Shown here: positions 46,822 through 55,215 of the stretch, in pieces
Numbering within the stretch: position 1 is the first letter of the stretch
Layout: each line of letters begins with the position of its first letter
From: Salmonella enterica subsp. enterica serovar Typhimurium str. LT2
GTDB lineage: Bacteria; Pseudomonadota; Gammaproteobacteria; Enterobacterales; Enterobacteriaceae
DNA length: 64,000 nt
Reading direction: 5' to 3'
Assembly (NCBI RefSeq): GCF_000006945.2
Contig: NC_003197.2
Location: 1,860,001 to 1,924,000 of the forward strand
Notes under the pieces: generated by a model
Told to the model about the DNA's origin: nothing
The model's input: only the letters and a program-made list of their open reading frames with translations
Databases searched by the model: none
Position numbers and translations under genes: made by a program

Positions 46822-48366
46822 ATGGAGATCTCATGGGGTCGCGCCATGTGGCGCAACTTTTTAGGCCAGTCGCCCGACTGGTACAAACTGGCACTACTTG
46901 TCTTTTTAATTGTTAACCCATTCATTTTCTTAGCTAATCCCTTTATTGCCGGTTGGCTGCTGGTGGCAGAGTTTATCTTCACTCTGGCGATGGCGTTAAA
47001 GTGTTACCCCCTGCTGCCCGGCGGGTTACTGGCCATTGAAGCCGTTATCATCGGTATGACCAGCGCCGCCCATGTACGTGAAGAGGTTGCCGCCAACCTG
47101 GAAGTCTTGCTGCTGCTGATGTTTATGGTGGCAGGCATCTACTTTATGAAGCAGTTATTGCTGTTTATTTTTACCCGTCTGTTACTCAGTATCCGCTCGA
47201 AGATGGTTCTGTCGCTGGCCTTTTGCGTCGCCGCCGCATTCTTGTCGGCTTTCCTTGACGCGCTTACCGTCGTTGCGGTGGTGATCAGCGTCGCCGTCGG
47301 TTTTTACGGGATTTACCATCGTGTGGCCTCATCGCGCGGCGAAGAGAACGATATGCTGGACGACAGCCATATCGATCCGCATTACAAAACGGTGCTGGAG
47401 CAATTCCGCGGATTCTTGCGTAGCCTGATGATGCATGCAGGCGTGGGGACGGCGCTGGGCGGCGTCATGACCATGGTCGGGGAGCCGCAAAACCTGATCA
47501 TCGCTAAAGCGGCTGGCTGGCATTTCGGCGACTTCTTTTTGCGGATGTCGCCTGTCACCGTCCCGGTACTGGTATGTGGACTGTTAACCTGTATGCTGGT
47601 CGAGAAAATGCGCTGGTTTGGCTATGGCGAAACGTTGCCCGAAAAAGTCCGCGACGTTTTACAGCAATTCGACGATCAAAGCCGTAAGAAGCGCACCCGC
47701 CAGGATAAAATTAAACTCATAGTCCAGGCGATTATTGGCGTCTGGCTGGTTACCGCCCTCGCCCTCCATCTCGCGGAGGTGGGACTGATTGGTCTGTCGG
47801 TCATTATTCTGGCCACCGCGTTAACGGGTGTAACCGATGAACACGCCATCGGCAAAGCGTTTACCGAGTCGCTGCCGTTTACTGCGCTGTTAACCGTTTT
47901 CTTCTCCATTGTGGCGGTTATTATCGATCAACATCTTTTCGCGCCGATTATTCAGTTCGTCTTGCAAGCCTCTGAACACGCGCAGCTAACGCTGTTCTAT
48001 CTCTTTAACGGCCTGTTGTCTTCCATCTCAGATAACGTCTTTGTCGGCACCATTTATATCAACGAAGCGAAGGCGGCAATGGAAAACGGCGCTATCAGCT
48101 TAAAACAGTTTGAGCTTTTAGCCGTGGCCATCAATACCGGTACTAACCTGCCATCGGTAGCGACGCCAAATGGTCAGGCGGCATTCTTATTCCTGCTGAC
48201 CTCCGCGCTGGCGCCGTTAATCCGTCTCTCCTATGGCCGTATGGTCTGGATGGCGTTACCGTACACTATCGTACTGACCCTGATAGGGCTACTGTGCGTC
48301 GAATTCACTCTTGCGCCGGCCACCGAATGGATGACTCAGGCAGGATGGTTAGCAACGCTTTCGTAA
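46822..48366 (+). CDS. nhaB: Na+/H+ antiporter NhaB
   Basis: Inner-membrane antiporter exporting Na+ for protons. The 514 residues have about 12 membrane segments with the conserved FLSAFLDALTVVAVVISVAVGFY and GEPQNLIIAKAAGW motifs and a charged cytoplasmic loop (RKKRTRQDKIK). Divergent from fadR, as in E. coli. Confidence 0.97.
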   Translation: MEISWGRAMWRNFLGQSPDWYKLALLVFLIVNPFIFLANPFIAGWLLVAEFIFTLAMALKCYPLLPGGLLAIEAVIIGMTSAAHVREEVAANLEVLLLLMFMVAGIYFMKQLLLFIFTRLLLSIRSKMVLSLAFCVAAAFLSAFLDALTVVAVVISVAVGFYGIYHRVASSRGEENDMLDDSHIDPHYKTVLEQFRGFLRSLMMHAGVGTALGGVMTMVGEPQNLIIAKAAGWHFGDFFLRMSPVTVPVLVCGLLTCMLVEKMRWFGYGETLPEKVRDVLQQFDDQSRKKRTRQDKIKLIVQAIIGVWLVTALALHLAEVGLIGLSVIILATALTGVTDEHAIGKAFTESLPFTALLTVFFSIVAVIIDQHLFAPIIQFVLQASEHAQLTLFYLFNGLLSSISDNVFVGTIYINEAKAAMENGAISLKQFELLAVAINTGTNLPSVATPNGQAAFLFLLTSALAPLIRLSYGRMVWMALPYTIVLTLIGLLCVEFTLAPATEWMTQAGWLATLS

Positions 48367-48372
48367 CGTTTG

Positions 48373-48394
48373 GCCGGGCAATACACCGCCCGGC
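48373..48394. terminator. Hairpin after nhaB
   Basis: GCCGGGC (48373-48379) and GCCCGGC (48388-48394) form a 7-bp GC stem followed after four bases by a run of T, giving a likely terminator for nhaB. Confidence 0.6.
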
Positions 48395-48507
48395 TCCGAT
48401 TTTTGCCTGATAATTATCCAATTACACATTATTTCATTTCCCGCTAGTGGCGCACGAATTGAATTGGTTTACACTGCGGTCTCTACGCATGTTGCAGGGA
48501 AATTATT

Positions 48508-49038
48508 ATGTTGCGATTTTTAAACCAGTGCTCACGGGGTCGGGGCGCATGGTTACTGATGGCGTTTACCGCCCTGGCGCTGGAAATGGTGGCGCTGTGG
48601 TTCCAGCACGTCATGTTACTTAAACCTTGCGTGCTATGTATTTATGAACGTTGCGCCCTGTTTGGCGTGATGGGCGCGGGTCTGGTCGGCGCAATAGCGC
48701 CGAAAACGCCGCTGCGATACGTGGCAATGGTTATCTGGATTTACAGCGCCTGGCGGGGTCTACAACTGGCGTATGAACATACGATGATTCAGTTGCATCC
48801 CTCGCCGTTCATGACCTGTGACTTTATGGCGCGCTTTCCAGACTGGTTGCCGTTGGGTAAATGGCTGCCACAGGTGTTTGTGGCATCCGGTGATTGCGCC
48901 GAACGCCAGTGGTCGTTTTTAACGCTGGAGATGCCGCAATGGCTGTTGGGGATCTTTGCCGCTTACCTTGTGGTGGCGATAGCCGTCGTCATAGCCCAGG
49001 CATTTAAGCCTAAAAAACGCGACCTGTTCGGTCGTTGA
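48508..49038 (+). CDS. dsbB: Disulfide-bond oxidoreductase DsbB
   Basis: Inner-membrane enzyme that re-oxidises DsbA and passes electrons to quinone. The 176 residues have four membrane segments and the two redox pairs Cys41-Cys44 ([10 protein letters not shown]) and Cys104-Cys130 (FMTCDF, ASGDC). A strong terminator follows immediately. Confidence 0.97.
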
Positions 49039-49043
49039 TACAC

Positions 49044-49068
49044 ACGCTCCTTCGGGAGCGTTTTTTTT
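49044..49068 (+). terminator. Terminator after dsbB
   Basis: ACGCTCC/GGAGCGT (49044-49050 with 49055-49061) with a TTCG loop and a long T run, only 5 bases beyond the dsbB stop. Confidence 0.92.
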
Positions 49069-49094
49069 GCCCGAAGCGTTGTTTGCCAGTGATT

Positions 49095-49121
49095 AAAAGG
49101 TGTATATTAAATACATCTTTT
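49095..49121 (+). promoter_or_regulatory. NsrR-type operator upstream of YeaR-like gene
   Basis: AAAAGGTGTAT (49095-49105) and ATACATCTTTT (49111-49121) form an 11-1-mismatch dyad around ATTAA, close to the NsrR consensus AAGATGYATTTNAAATRCATCTT. It lies 26 bases upstream of the ATG, where a nitric-oxide-sensitive repressor would block transcription. Confidence 0.75.
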
Positions 49122-49146
49122 AATCACCACATCAGGGAGATGTCTT

Positions 49147-49488
49147 ATGTCCCACTTACGCATCCCGGCAAACTGGAAAGTTAAACGCTCTACCCCCTTT
49201 TTCACCAAAGAGAATGTTCCGGCGGCACTGCTCTCTCATCACAACACAGCGGCAGGCGTTTTCGGACAACTCTGCGTGATGGAAGGCACCGTGACCTACT
49301 ATGGCTTTGCGAATGAAACCGCGACAGAACCCGAAGTGAAAGTGGTGATTAATGCCGGGCAATTCGCCACCAGTCCGCCGCAATACTGGCATCGGGTAGA
49401 GCTGAGCGATGATGCGCGGTTCAACATTCATTTTTGGGTAGAGGAAGACCATCAGGGCGAGGAAATGTATCAACAGAAAAAAGCCTGA
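49147..49488 (+). CDS. YeaR-like (DUF1971/TehB-like) nitrosative-stress protein
   Basis: A 113-residue cupin-like protein of the family that includes E. coli YeaR; its biochemical activity is unknown. The hydrophilic N-terminus MSHLRIPANWKVKRSTPFFTKENVPAALL and the metal-type PPQYWHRVELSDDARFNIHFWVEE are recognisable, with histidines suitable for metal. It stands alone behind an NsrR-type operator, which agrees with membership of the Salmonella NsrR regulon as I recall it for this locus. It replaces hlyE-umuDC found here in E. coli K-12. Confidence 0.85.
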   Translation: MSHLRIPANWKVKRSTPFFTKENVPAALLSHHNTAAGVFGQLCVMEGTVTYYGFANETATEPEVKVVINAGQFATSPPQYWHRVELSDDARFNIHFWVEEDHQGEEMYQQKKA

Positions 49489-49507
49489 CATCGGTAAACC
49501 AGTCACC

Positions 49508-49529
49508 ACTGGGCGGCGTCCCGCCCAGT
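49508..49529. terminator. Hairpin between YeaR-like gene and 57-aa ORF
   Basis: ACTGGGCGG (49508-49516) and CCGCCCAGT (49521-49529) form a perfect 9-bp stem with a CGTC loop between convergent genes. It lacks a T run but is probably a bidirectional transcription end. Confidence 0.5.
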
Positions 49530-49559
49530 AGCCAGGTGATTAATGGCGCTAATTAAACG

Positions 49560-49733
49560 CTAGAGTAGTTTAATTTTAACGTGGTATCCCTCAAGCCCTT
49601 TCATCGTTTCTCGCGGCGCGAACTCTATTTCGGAAACCTCTTGCCCGGTTTTCTTCCGTAGTTCGGCAACCTTTTTGCTAATGAGTGCCGCGATTTCCTC
49701 TTCTGCTTTATGTGTCAACTCTTCGCTGTTCAT
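49560..49733 (-). CDS. 57-aa protein, unknown function
   Basis: I do not recognise this family. It starts at ATG 49733 behind AAAGGAGG, an almost ideal ribosome site. The 57 residues read as a helical N-terminal half (EELTHKAEEEIAALISKKVAEL) and a short beta-like C-terminus ending YHVKIKLL. It has no membrane segment or signal peptide. It is one of three small leftward ORFs in a row. In-frame longer forms start without ribosome sites. Confidence 0.8.
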   Translation of the reverse strand: MNSEELTHKAEEEIAALISKKVAELRKKTGQEVSEIEFAPRETMKGLEGYHVKIKLL

Positions 49734-49868
49734 TGATTTCCTCCTTTGAACTCGCAAACGGCTAAGCGCAATAAGACAGTGTCGTCATGGACGCGCTACT
49801 ATTTTAACGTACAAAAAATTATAGGCTATCTTTCTGAGGATTATCAGGATGTTTCGCTTTAGAAGATG

Positions 49869-49907
49869 TAAAAAACCGCCTGGCACAGACGGTGCATCAG
49901 GCGGTTG
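49869..49907 (-). terminator. Terminator after the 45-aa ORF
   Basis: On the minus strand AACCGCCTG (complement of 49897-49905) pairs with CAGGCGGTT (complement of 49874-49882), with additional TGCAC/GTGC pairing, then a T run. It starts about 18 bases after the stop of the 45-aa ORF, supporting that ORF as a real transcript. Confidence 0.75.
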
Positions 49908-49924
49908 GTTAATAGCACAAGACG

Positions 49925-50062
49925 CTATCTACGAGGATCTTCAACCTCATTCTGGGTATCCGGGTCGAGAGGATCGTCTCCCTCTGGTGTATCCGGAATA
50001 TTTTCACCAGGAAGCGGCTCATCCTCTGGTAATGGATCGACTAAATCAGGACGTTCAGACAT
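49925..50062 (-). CDS. 45-aa acidic proline-rich small protein
   Basis: A short ORF of 45 residues starting MSERPDLVDPLPEDEP and ending EDPRR. It is preceded by GGAGG five bases before the ATG and followed by a good terminator. About one third of residues are Asp or Glu and about one fifth are Pro, so it is expected to be disordered. No known family is recognised. Function is unknown. Confidence 0.7.
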   Translation of the reverse strand: MSERPDLVDPLPEDEPLPGENIPDTPEGDDPLDPDTQNEVEDPRR

Positions 50063-50105
50063 AAAGCCTCCAACGAACCATAGTTATTAAAGATACCCTA
50101 CAGCA

Positions 50106-50204
50106 CTACTTTTGGTTTTTCTTTGGATTTTTTCCTTCGTCTTCGGGTGTCTTATCAGGCTTCCTGGGCTGATCCTTTGAAACGCGCAACGGTTGGTTAT
50201 TCAT
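50106..50204 (-). CDS. 32-aa basic small protein
   Basis: A 32-residue ORF starting MNNQPLRVSKDQPRKP and ending in NPKKNQK, with GAGGAG 7 bases before the ATG. It is rich in Lys, Pro, Asn and Gln and is the positively charged counterpart of the neighbouring 45-aa ORF. No family is recognised. Spacing between the two ORFs is 43 bases, so they may be co-transcribed. Confidence 0.6.
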   Translation of the reverse strand: MNNQPLRVSKDQPRKPDKTPEDEGKNPKKNQK

Positions 50205-50413
50205 GGGGTAACTCCTCAGGATAGGCAGCGATATACTGCTTTGAAAGTATAGAGTCGCCGCCATACGTGCGCGAGCGCAGCGACAAGGCGCGTCAGGGAA
50301 GAAGAGAAGGCAGTGATAACGCCAGGTGACGGAATTTGCACGCAATTCCTGGCTTCAGGGGCCGCCCAGCGTAAATTAAAGAATTGTAAACAATCAGCCG
50401 TTTTGCCGAAGAC

Positions 50414-50875
50414 TTATTCTGCCCACGACGGTTTATTTAAAATATGATCCTGCCAGTCCCGTACTTCAGATTCTTTAACCGCGATATGACGGACAGAAAT
50501 TCGCTCGCCATGCATAGCAGCTTTCGATCCAGTCAGCAGCGGATGCCACGTCGGCAAGGGCTTACCTTCCGCCAACAAACGGTAGGCGCAGGTCATCGGC
50601 AACCATTCAAAGTCTGGCAAGTTTTCGCGAGTGAGTTTGATACAGTCGGGTTCAAATTCAAAACGGCGCTCATAATGACGGCACTGGCACGTTTTGATAT
50701 TTAATTGCCTGCACGCCACGTTGGTGAAGTAGATTTCATCTGTATCTTCATCCATCAGCTTATGCAGGCAGCATTGACCGCAGCCATCGCACAGCGACTC
50801 CCACTCGGCATCGGTCATTTCATCCAGGGTTTTACGTTGCCAGAAAGGTGTATCGCTCATTAAAGTATCCGCCAT
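50414..50875 (-). CDS. ycgN: YcgN family cysteine-cluster protein
   Basis: A 153-residue UPF0260/YkgJ-like protein with the zinc- or iron-cluster-type motif CDGCGQCC near residue 45 and further Cys in [13 protein letters not shown]. Activity is unknown. Start 50875 ([12 protein letters not shown]) was chosen over a longer in-frame form because it matches the E. coli length exactly. Confidence 0.93.
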
Positions 50876-50952
50876 TGCACTAAAGCTGCACCTTATAACC
50901 AGTCTGGCCTGCAGATGCAAGTTTTACCGCCGCTGAAGGCGGCAAGCAGATT

Positions 50953-51612
50953 TTACAGAACGCGGGTAGACAACGTTTCGCCATTAAAACGAATGTCCAG
51001 CTCATCGCCGCTTAATAATGGCCCCACGCCTGCCGGCGTGCCGGTTAGCACCACGTCCCCGGCTTTGAGCGTAAAATAGCGGCTCATATAGGCGATAAGG
51101 GGCACAATAGGATGAATCATATCCGCGGTCGACCCTTGCTGGCGAACCTCGCCATTAACGTTAAGTCCGATAACCGTATTTTGCGGATCGCCGCAGAAGG
51201 CCGCGACAGGGATGAAGCCTGAAATCGGACATGCGTTATCAAAACCTTTGGCTTTTTCCCAGGGCTGTCCGGCCTTTTTCATTTTCCCTTGAATATCGCG
51301 CAGGGTTAAATCAAGCGCCACGCCATAACCGGCTATCGCTTTACGTACATGATCTTCGGTCGCCTGGCGGAGCGTTGCGCCAATCAGCACAGCAAGCTCA
51401 ACTTCATGATGAACAGCCCCCATATCCGCCGGAATCGCCAGCGGCTGGCGAATATCACACAATGCGGTTTCCGGCTTGATAAAAAGCACGGGTTCTTCCG
51501 GCGTCGCGCTGCCCATCTCCTTGATGTGATTTGCGTAATTACTGCCCACGCAGACCACTTTACTTACCGGGTAATCAAGCAAGGCGCCTTGCCAGTTACG
51601 ATGTTGATACAT
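50953..51612 (-). CDS. ycgM: Fumarylacetoacetate hydrolase-family protein YcgM
   Basis: A 219-residue FAH-superfamily enzyme, related to acylpyruvases/FAHD1-type decarboxylase or tautomerase proteins. The metal-binding segment HHEVELAVLIG and the catalytic-loop motif VLTGTPAGVGPL are present. The physiological substrate in enteric bacteria is not certain. Start 51612 (MYQHRNWQGALL) fits the family; an upstream ATG adds six residues. Confidence 0.92.
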   Translation of the reverse strand: MYQHRNWQGALLDYPVSKVVCVGSNYANHIKEMGSATPEEPVLFIKPETALCDIRQPLAIPADMGAVHHEVELAVLIGATLRQATEDHVRKAIAGYGVALDLTLRDIQGKMKKAGQPWEKAKGFDNACPISGFIPVAAFCGDPQNTVIGLNVNGEVRQQGSTADMIHPIVPLIAYMSRYFTLKAGDVVLTGTPAGVGPLLSGDELDIRFNGETLSTRVL

Positions 51613-51661
51613 ATTTTCCCCTAAGATCATGATGGAATTCAGGCGCGGCGCCGAATACCGT

Positions 51662-51955
51662 TTAACGGTCAGCGGGCGACGTATTTTGTCCTACCGAAGA
51701 AAGATGTTGTTTCAGCAAATCTTCCGGCGGCGGCGGCAATTGTAAATAATAGCCCTGCTCGCTTAACGCCTGTTTTACTTTTTCGAGCTCGGCATTGACT
51801 AATTTTTTACGTCCATCAAGCGGCAGCATCATCGCTAACTGCGGCTGACCGAATCCTTTCATCAACGCTTCAGGCACCCGCGAAAAATCGTCTTTTTTTT
51901 CGACATACAAATAGGTTTGATCGCGCTTGCTACTTCTATAGATCACACAAAACAT
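51662..51955 (-). CDS. ycgL: YcgL domain protein
   Basis: A 97-residue protein with the compact YcgL fold (MFCVIYRSSKRDQTYLYVEKKDD), no known activity. ATG 51955 begins the conserved domain. A TTG at 51994 would give a 110-residue form closer to the E. coli annotation; neither has a strong ribosome site, so the exact start is uncertain. Divergent from minC with a 125-base gap. Confidence 0.9.
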   Translation of the reverse strand: MFCVIYRSSKRDQTYLYVEKKDDFSRVPEALMKGFGQPQLAMMLPLDGRKKLVNAELEKVKQALSEQGYYLQLPPPPEDLLKQHLSSVGQNTSPADR

Positions 51956-52080
51956 ACTTTTACTCTGAATTAACGGGATGGTGACTTGCCTCAATATAAT
52001 ACTGACTATAACATGCCTTCTGGACTTCGGAATATCACTCCGTATCGGAGATGATAAATAGCAAATTGAGTAAGGCCAGG

Positions 52081-52788
52081 ATGTCAAACACGCCAATCGA
52101 GCTTAAAGGCAGTAGCTTCACCTTATCAGTGGTTCATTTGCATGAAGCGGAACCAGAGGTTATTCGTCAGGCGTTAGAAGACAAAATAGCGCAGGCTCCT
52201 GCGTTTTTAAAACACGCCCCTGTCGTTATTAACGTTAGCGGTCTTGAAAGCCCGGTAAACTGGCCGGAACTGCATAAGATCGTGACCTCAACCGGCTTAC
52301 GCATTATCGGCGTGAGCGGCTGTAAAGACGCCAGCCTGAAAGTAGAAATCGATCGGATGGGTCTTCCTTTACTGACTGAAGGTAAAGAGAAAGCGGTTCG
52401 GCCTGCGCCCGTTGAGCCGGCAACGCCCAGCGAACCGCCGCAAAACGCTAATCCCATCACAAAAACGCGATTAATTGATGTTCCGGTTCGTTCCGGTCAG
52501 CGCATTTATGCTCCACAATGTGATCTGATTGTTACAAGTCACGTCAGCGCTGGCGCAGAGCTTATCGCTGACGGCAATATCCATGTCTATGGCATGATGA
52601 GAGGTCGCGCGCTGGCAGGAGCGAGCGGCGATCGGGAAGCGCAAATTTTTTGTACCCATCTGACGGCAGAACTGGTCTCTATCGCAGGTGTTTACTGGCT
52701 GAGTGATAAAATCCCGGCAGAATTTTATGGCAAAGCGGCGCGCCTGCGTTTAGCAGACAACGCTTTGACAGTTCAACCGTTGAATTGA
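52081..52788 (+). CDS. minC: Septum-site inhibitor MinC
   Basis: Inhibits FtsZ assembly away from midcell. The 235 residues have an N-terminal FtsZ-interacting domain ([20 protein letters not shown]) and a C-terminal beta-helix ([31 protein letters not shown]) for dimerisation and MinD binding, joined by a Pro-rich linker. It overlaps an upstream in-frame extension that is not conserved. It heads the minCDE operon; E. coli ycgJ/pliG lie between minC and ycgL there but not here. Confidence 0.98.
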
Positions 52789-52811
52789 TCCCTTTTTAAC
52801 AAGGAATTTTT

Positions 52812-53624
52812 ATGGCACGCATTATTGTTGTTACTTCGGGTAAAGGGGGCGTTGGCAAGACCACCTCCAGCGCGGCCATCGCTACAGGTTTGGCCCAGAA
52901 GGGAAAGAAAACTGTCGTCATTGATTTTGATATCGGACTGCGTAACCTCGATCTGATTATGGGGTGCGAACGTCGTGTCGTTTACGATTTTGTAAACGTC
53001 ATTCAGGGCGATGCGACACTGAATCAGGCGCTGATCAAAGATAAGCGTACTGAAAATCTCTTCATTCTTCCGGCGTCGCAGACCCGGGATAAAGACGCGC
53101 TAACGCGCGAAGGCGTCGCTAAGGTACTGGACTCACTGAAAGCGATGGACTTTGAGTTCATCGTTTGCGACTCGCCGGCGGGTATCGAAACCGGGGCGCT
53201 GATGGCGCTCTATTTTGCCGATGAAGCGATCATCACGACCAACCCGGAAGTCTCTTCTGTCCGTGACTCGGACCGTATTCTGGGTATTCTGGCATCGAAA
53301 TCTCGTCGCGCAGAAAATGGCGAAGAACCGATTAAAGAACATCTCCTGTTGACGCGCTACAATCCAGGCCGCGTCAATAAAGGCGACATGCTCAGCATGG
53401 AAGATGTACTGGAGATTCTGCGTATTAAACTCGTCGGTGTGATCCCGGAAGATCAATCCGTACTGCGCGCATCGAACCAGGGCGAACCGGTGATTCTTGA
53501 CGCCACTGCGGATGCGGGTAAAGCCTATGCAGATACCGTAGATCGTCTGTTGGGAGAAGAACGTCCTTTCCGCTTCATTGAAGAAGAGAAGAAAGGTTTC
53601 CTCAAACGCCTGTTCGGAGGATAA
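52812..53624 (+). CDS. minD: Septum-site ATPase MinD
   Basis: Membrane-associated ATPase that recruits MinC and oscillates pole to pole with MinE. The 270 residues have the deviant Walker A SGKGGVGKTT (Lys11, Lys16) and the C-terminal amphipathic helix KKGFLKRLFGG that binds membrane. It follows minC by 23 bases and precedes minE by 3. Confidence 0.99.
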   Translation: MARIIVVTSGKGGVGKTTSSAAIATGLAQKGKKTVVIDFDIGLRNLDLIMGCERRVVYDFVNVIQGDATLNQALIKDKRTENLFILPASQTRDKDALTREGVAKVLDSLKAMDFEFIVCDSPAGIETGALMALYFADEAIITTNPEVSSVRDSDRILGILASKSRRAENGEEPIKEHLLLTRYNPGRVNKGDMLSMEDVLEILRIKLVGVIPEDQSVLRASNQGEPVILDATADAGKAYADTVDRLLGEERPFRFIEEEKKGFLKRLFGG

Positions 53625-53627
53625 ATT

Positions 53628-53894
53628 ATGGCATTACTGGATTTTTTTCTCTCGCGGAAAAAGAGTACCGCTAATATTGCAAAAGAGCGGTTGCAAATCA
53701 TTGTCGCGGAACGTCGCCGTAGCGATGCCGAACCGCATTATTTACCGCAGTTACGTAAAGATATTCTTGAGGTCATTTGTAAATACGTACAAATCGATCC
53801 GGAAATGGTTACCGTCCAGCTTGAGCAAAAAGATGGTGATATCTCCATCCTTGAACTTAACGTAACGCTGCCGGAAGCCGAAGAGTCAAAATAA
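53628..53894 (+). CDS. minE: Division topological specificity factor MinE
   Basis: Stimulates MinD ATPase and drives oscillation. The 88 residues include the membrane-targeting N-terminus [23 protein letters not shown] and the MinD-contact helix followed by the beta-domain. A bidirectional-looking terminator follows, and the next gene rnd is on the other strand. Confidence 0.99.
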
Positions 53895-53921
53895 GCTCTT
53901 TTATGGGAAAATTCCTGGATT

Positions 53922-53955
53922 AAAAAAGGCAGAAGAATCTGCCTTTTTTATTTTT
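53922..53955. terminator. Terminator after minE
   Basis: AAAAAAGGCAGA (53922-53933) and TCTGCCTTTTTT (53938-53949) form a 12-bp stem with an AGAA loop and T-rich tail. It separates minE from the convergent rnd. Confidence 0.9.
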
Positions 53956-54015
53956 TTACATTATTCCGAATACGGACATTTATTTCACTGGCCGTTTTCC
54001 CGGCAATTACCGTCG

Positions 54016-55143
54016 TTAAAGCGGATACTCCTGCAACAGAAGAGTTAACTTCTCCTCCATCAGTTCGGCGCGCCAGCCGGAAATCAATTCCGGTTGCCCA
54101 TTTTGCGGTTTTAATTTCCAGTGCCAGTTAAGCAACTGATTAATCTGCCGACGCGATGCCAGTAGCTCGCCGCTGACGTGATGCGACGCGCTCACCTCCG
54201 CCACCAGCGCTTTGATGGCTTTAAACGCTTTGCGATAGCCCGGCATGTCCATCAGATTCAACAGGGGTTCCGGCAATGCCTCTTCCGGTAGCGCCTGTGC
54301 TTTCGCCACCAGCGATATCAACGTCTTGCCATGAAAACGAATCTCGCTGCCGGAAAGCCCCAGGCTATCCAGCTCACCGAGACTGCCCGGCATATAACGC
54401 GCGACCGCCCACAGATTTTCTTCACGCACAACAAAGTTCACCGCCATATCGCGCTCACGCGCCTTACGTAGCCGCCAGTCAGCTAAAAGTTGCAGACAGG
54501 CTAACTGGCGAGTACGCAGTTGCCAGGCATTGGTGATATCCCGCCATGCTTCTTCCGGCGCCTGAATCTCCTGACGGCGCTGCTGCATCAACCGACACTC
54601 ATCAAGCGCGGCAGGCAGCCATCCTGCGGCTTCAGTTTCAATCATCAGCTTTTTGGCGATCGGTAACAGATACCAGACATCCGCCGCCGCGTATTCACAC
54701 TGACGTTCGCTTAAAGGCCGGGCTAACCAGTCGGTACGAGACTCGCTTTTGTCCAGCGCCACGCCCGTATACTCTTCTACCATCGACGCAAAACCCCACG
54801 ACAGCGGACGCCCGCAAAACGCCGCCAGAATTTGCGTATCAATCAGGGGTTCCGGCAGTTCGCCAAACGCATTCAGAAATACTTCCAGATCTTCGCTACC
54901 CGCGTGCAGAAATTTGGTGATTCCCGTATCGCGCAACACCGCTTTTAACGGCGACCAGTCGCTGATGCCGAGCGGATCGATCAGGGCGACATTTGCCCCG
55001 TCAAATAACTGGATCAATCCTAACTGCGGGTAATAGGTGCGGGTACGGACAAATTCCGTATCTAAAGCAATAGCCGGACATGCGCGGACAGCCTCACACA
55101 GGCTCGCCAGCGCATCGTCCGTTTCAATCATTTGGTAATTCAA
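54016..55143 (-). CDS. rnd: Ribonuclease D
   Basis: 3'-5' exoribonuclease of the DEDD family that trims tRNA precursors. The 375 residues have the catalytic Asp28 and Glu30 in ALDTEF and later Asp residues of the DEDDy set, followed by HRDC-type domains. The start is TTG 55143, as in E. coli, giving MNYQMIETDDAL. In E. coli K-12 rnd is far from minE; the neighbours here mark a rearrangement junction between the two genomes. Confidence 0.96.
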   Translation of the reverse strand: MNYQMIETDDALASLCEAVRACPAIALDTEFVRTRTYYPQLGLIQLFDGANVALIDPLGISDWSPLKAVLRDTGITKFLHAGSEDLEVFLNAFGELPEPLIDTQILAAFCGRPLSWGFASMVEEYTGVALDKSESRTDWLARPLSERQCEYAAADVWYLLPIAKKLMIETEAAGWLPAALDECRLMQQRRQEIQAPEEAWRDITNAWQLRTRQLACLQLLADWRLRKARERDMAVNFVVREENLWAVARYMPGSLGELDSLGLSGSEIRFHGKTLISLVAKAQALPEEALPEPLLNLMDMPGYRKAFKAIKALVAEVSASHHVSGELLASRRQINQLLNWHWKLKPQNGQPELISGWRAELMEEKLTLLLQEYPL

Positions 55144-55215
55144 ATCGTGTTCTCTTTGGTTCGCGCCAAAAAAAACGCCGGCTTAACCGGCGTCTCTCGT
55201 TAGCTGACTTAACGC

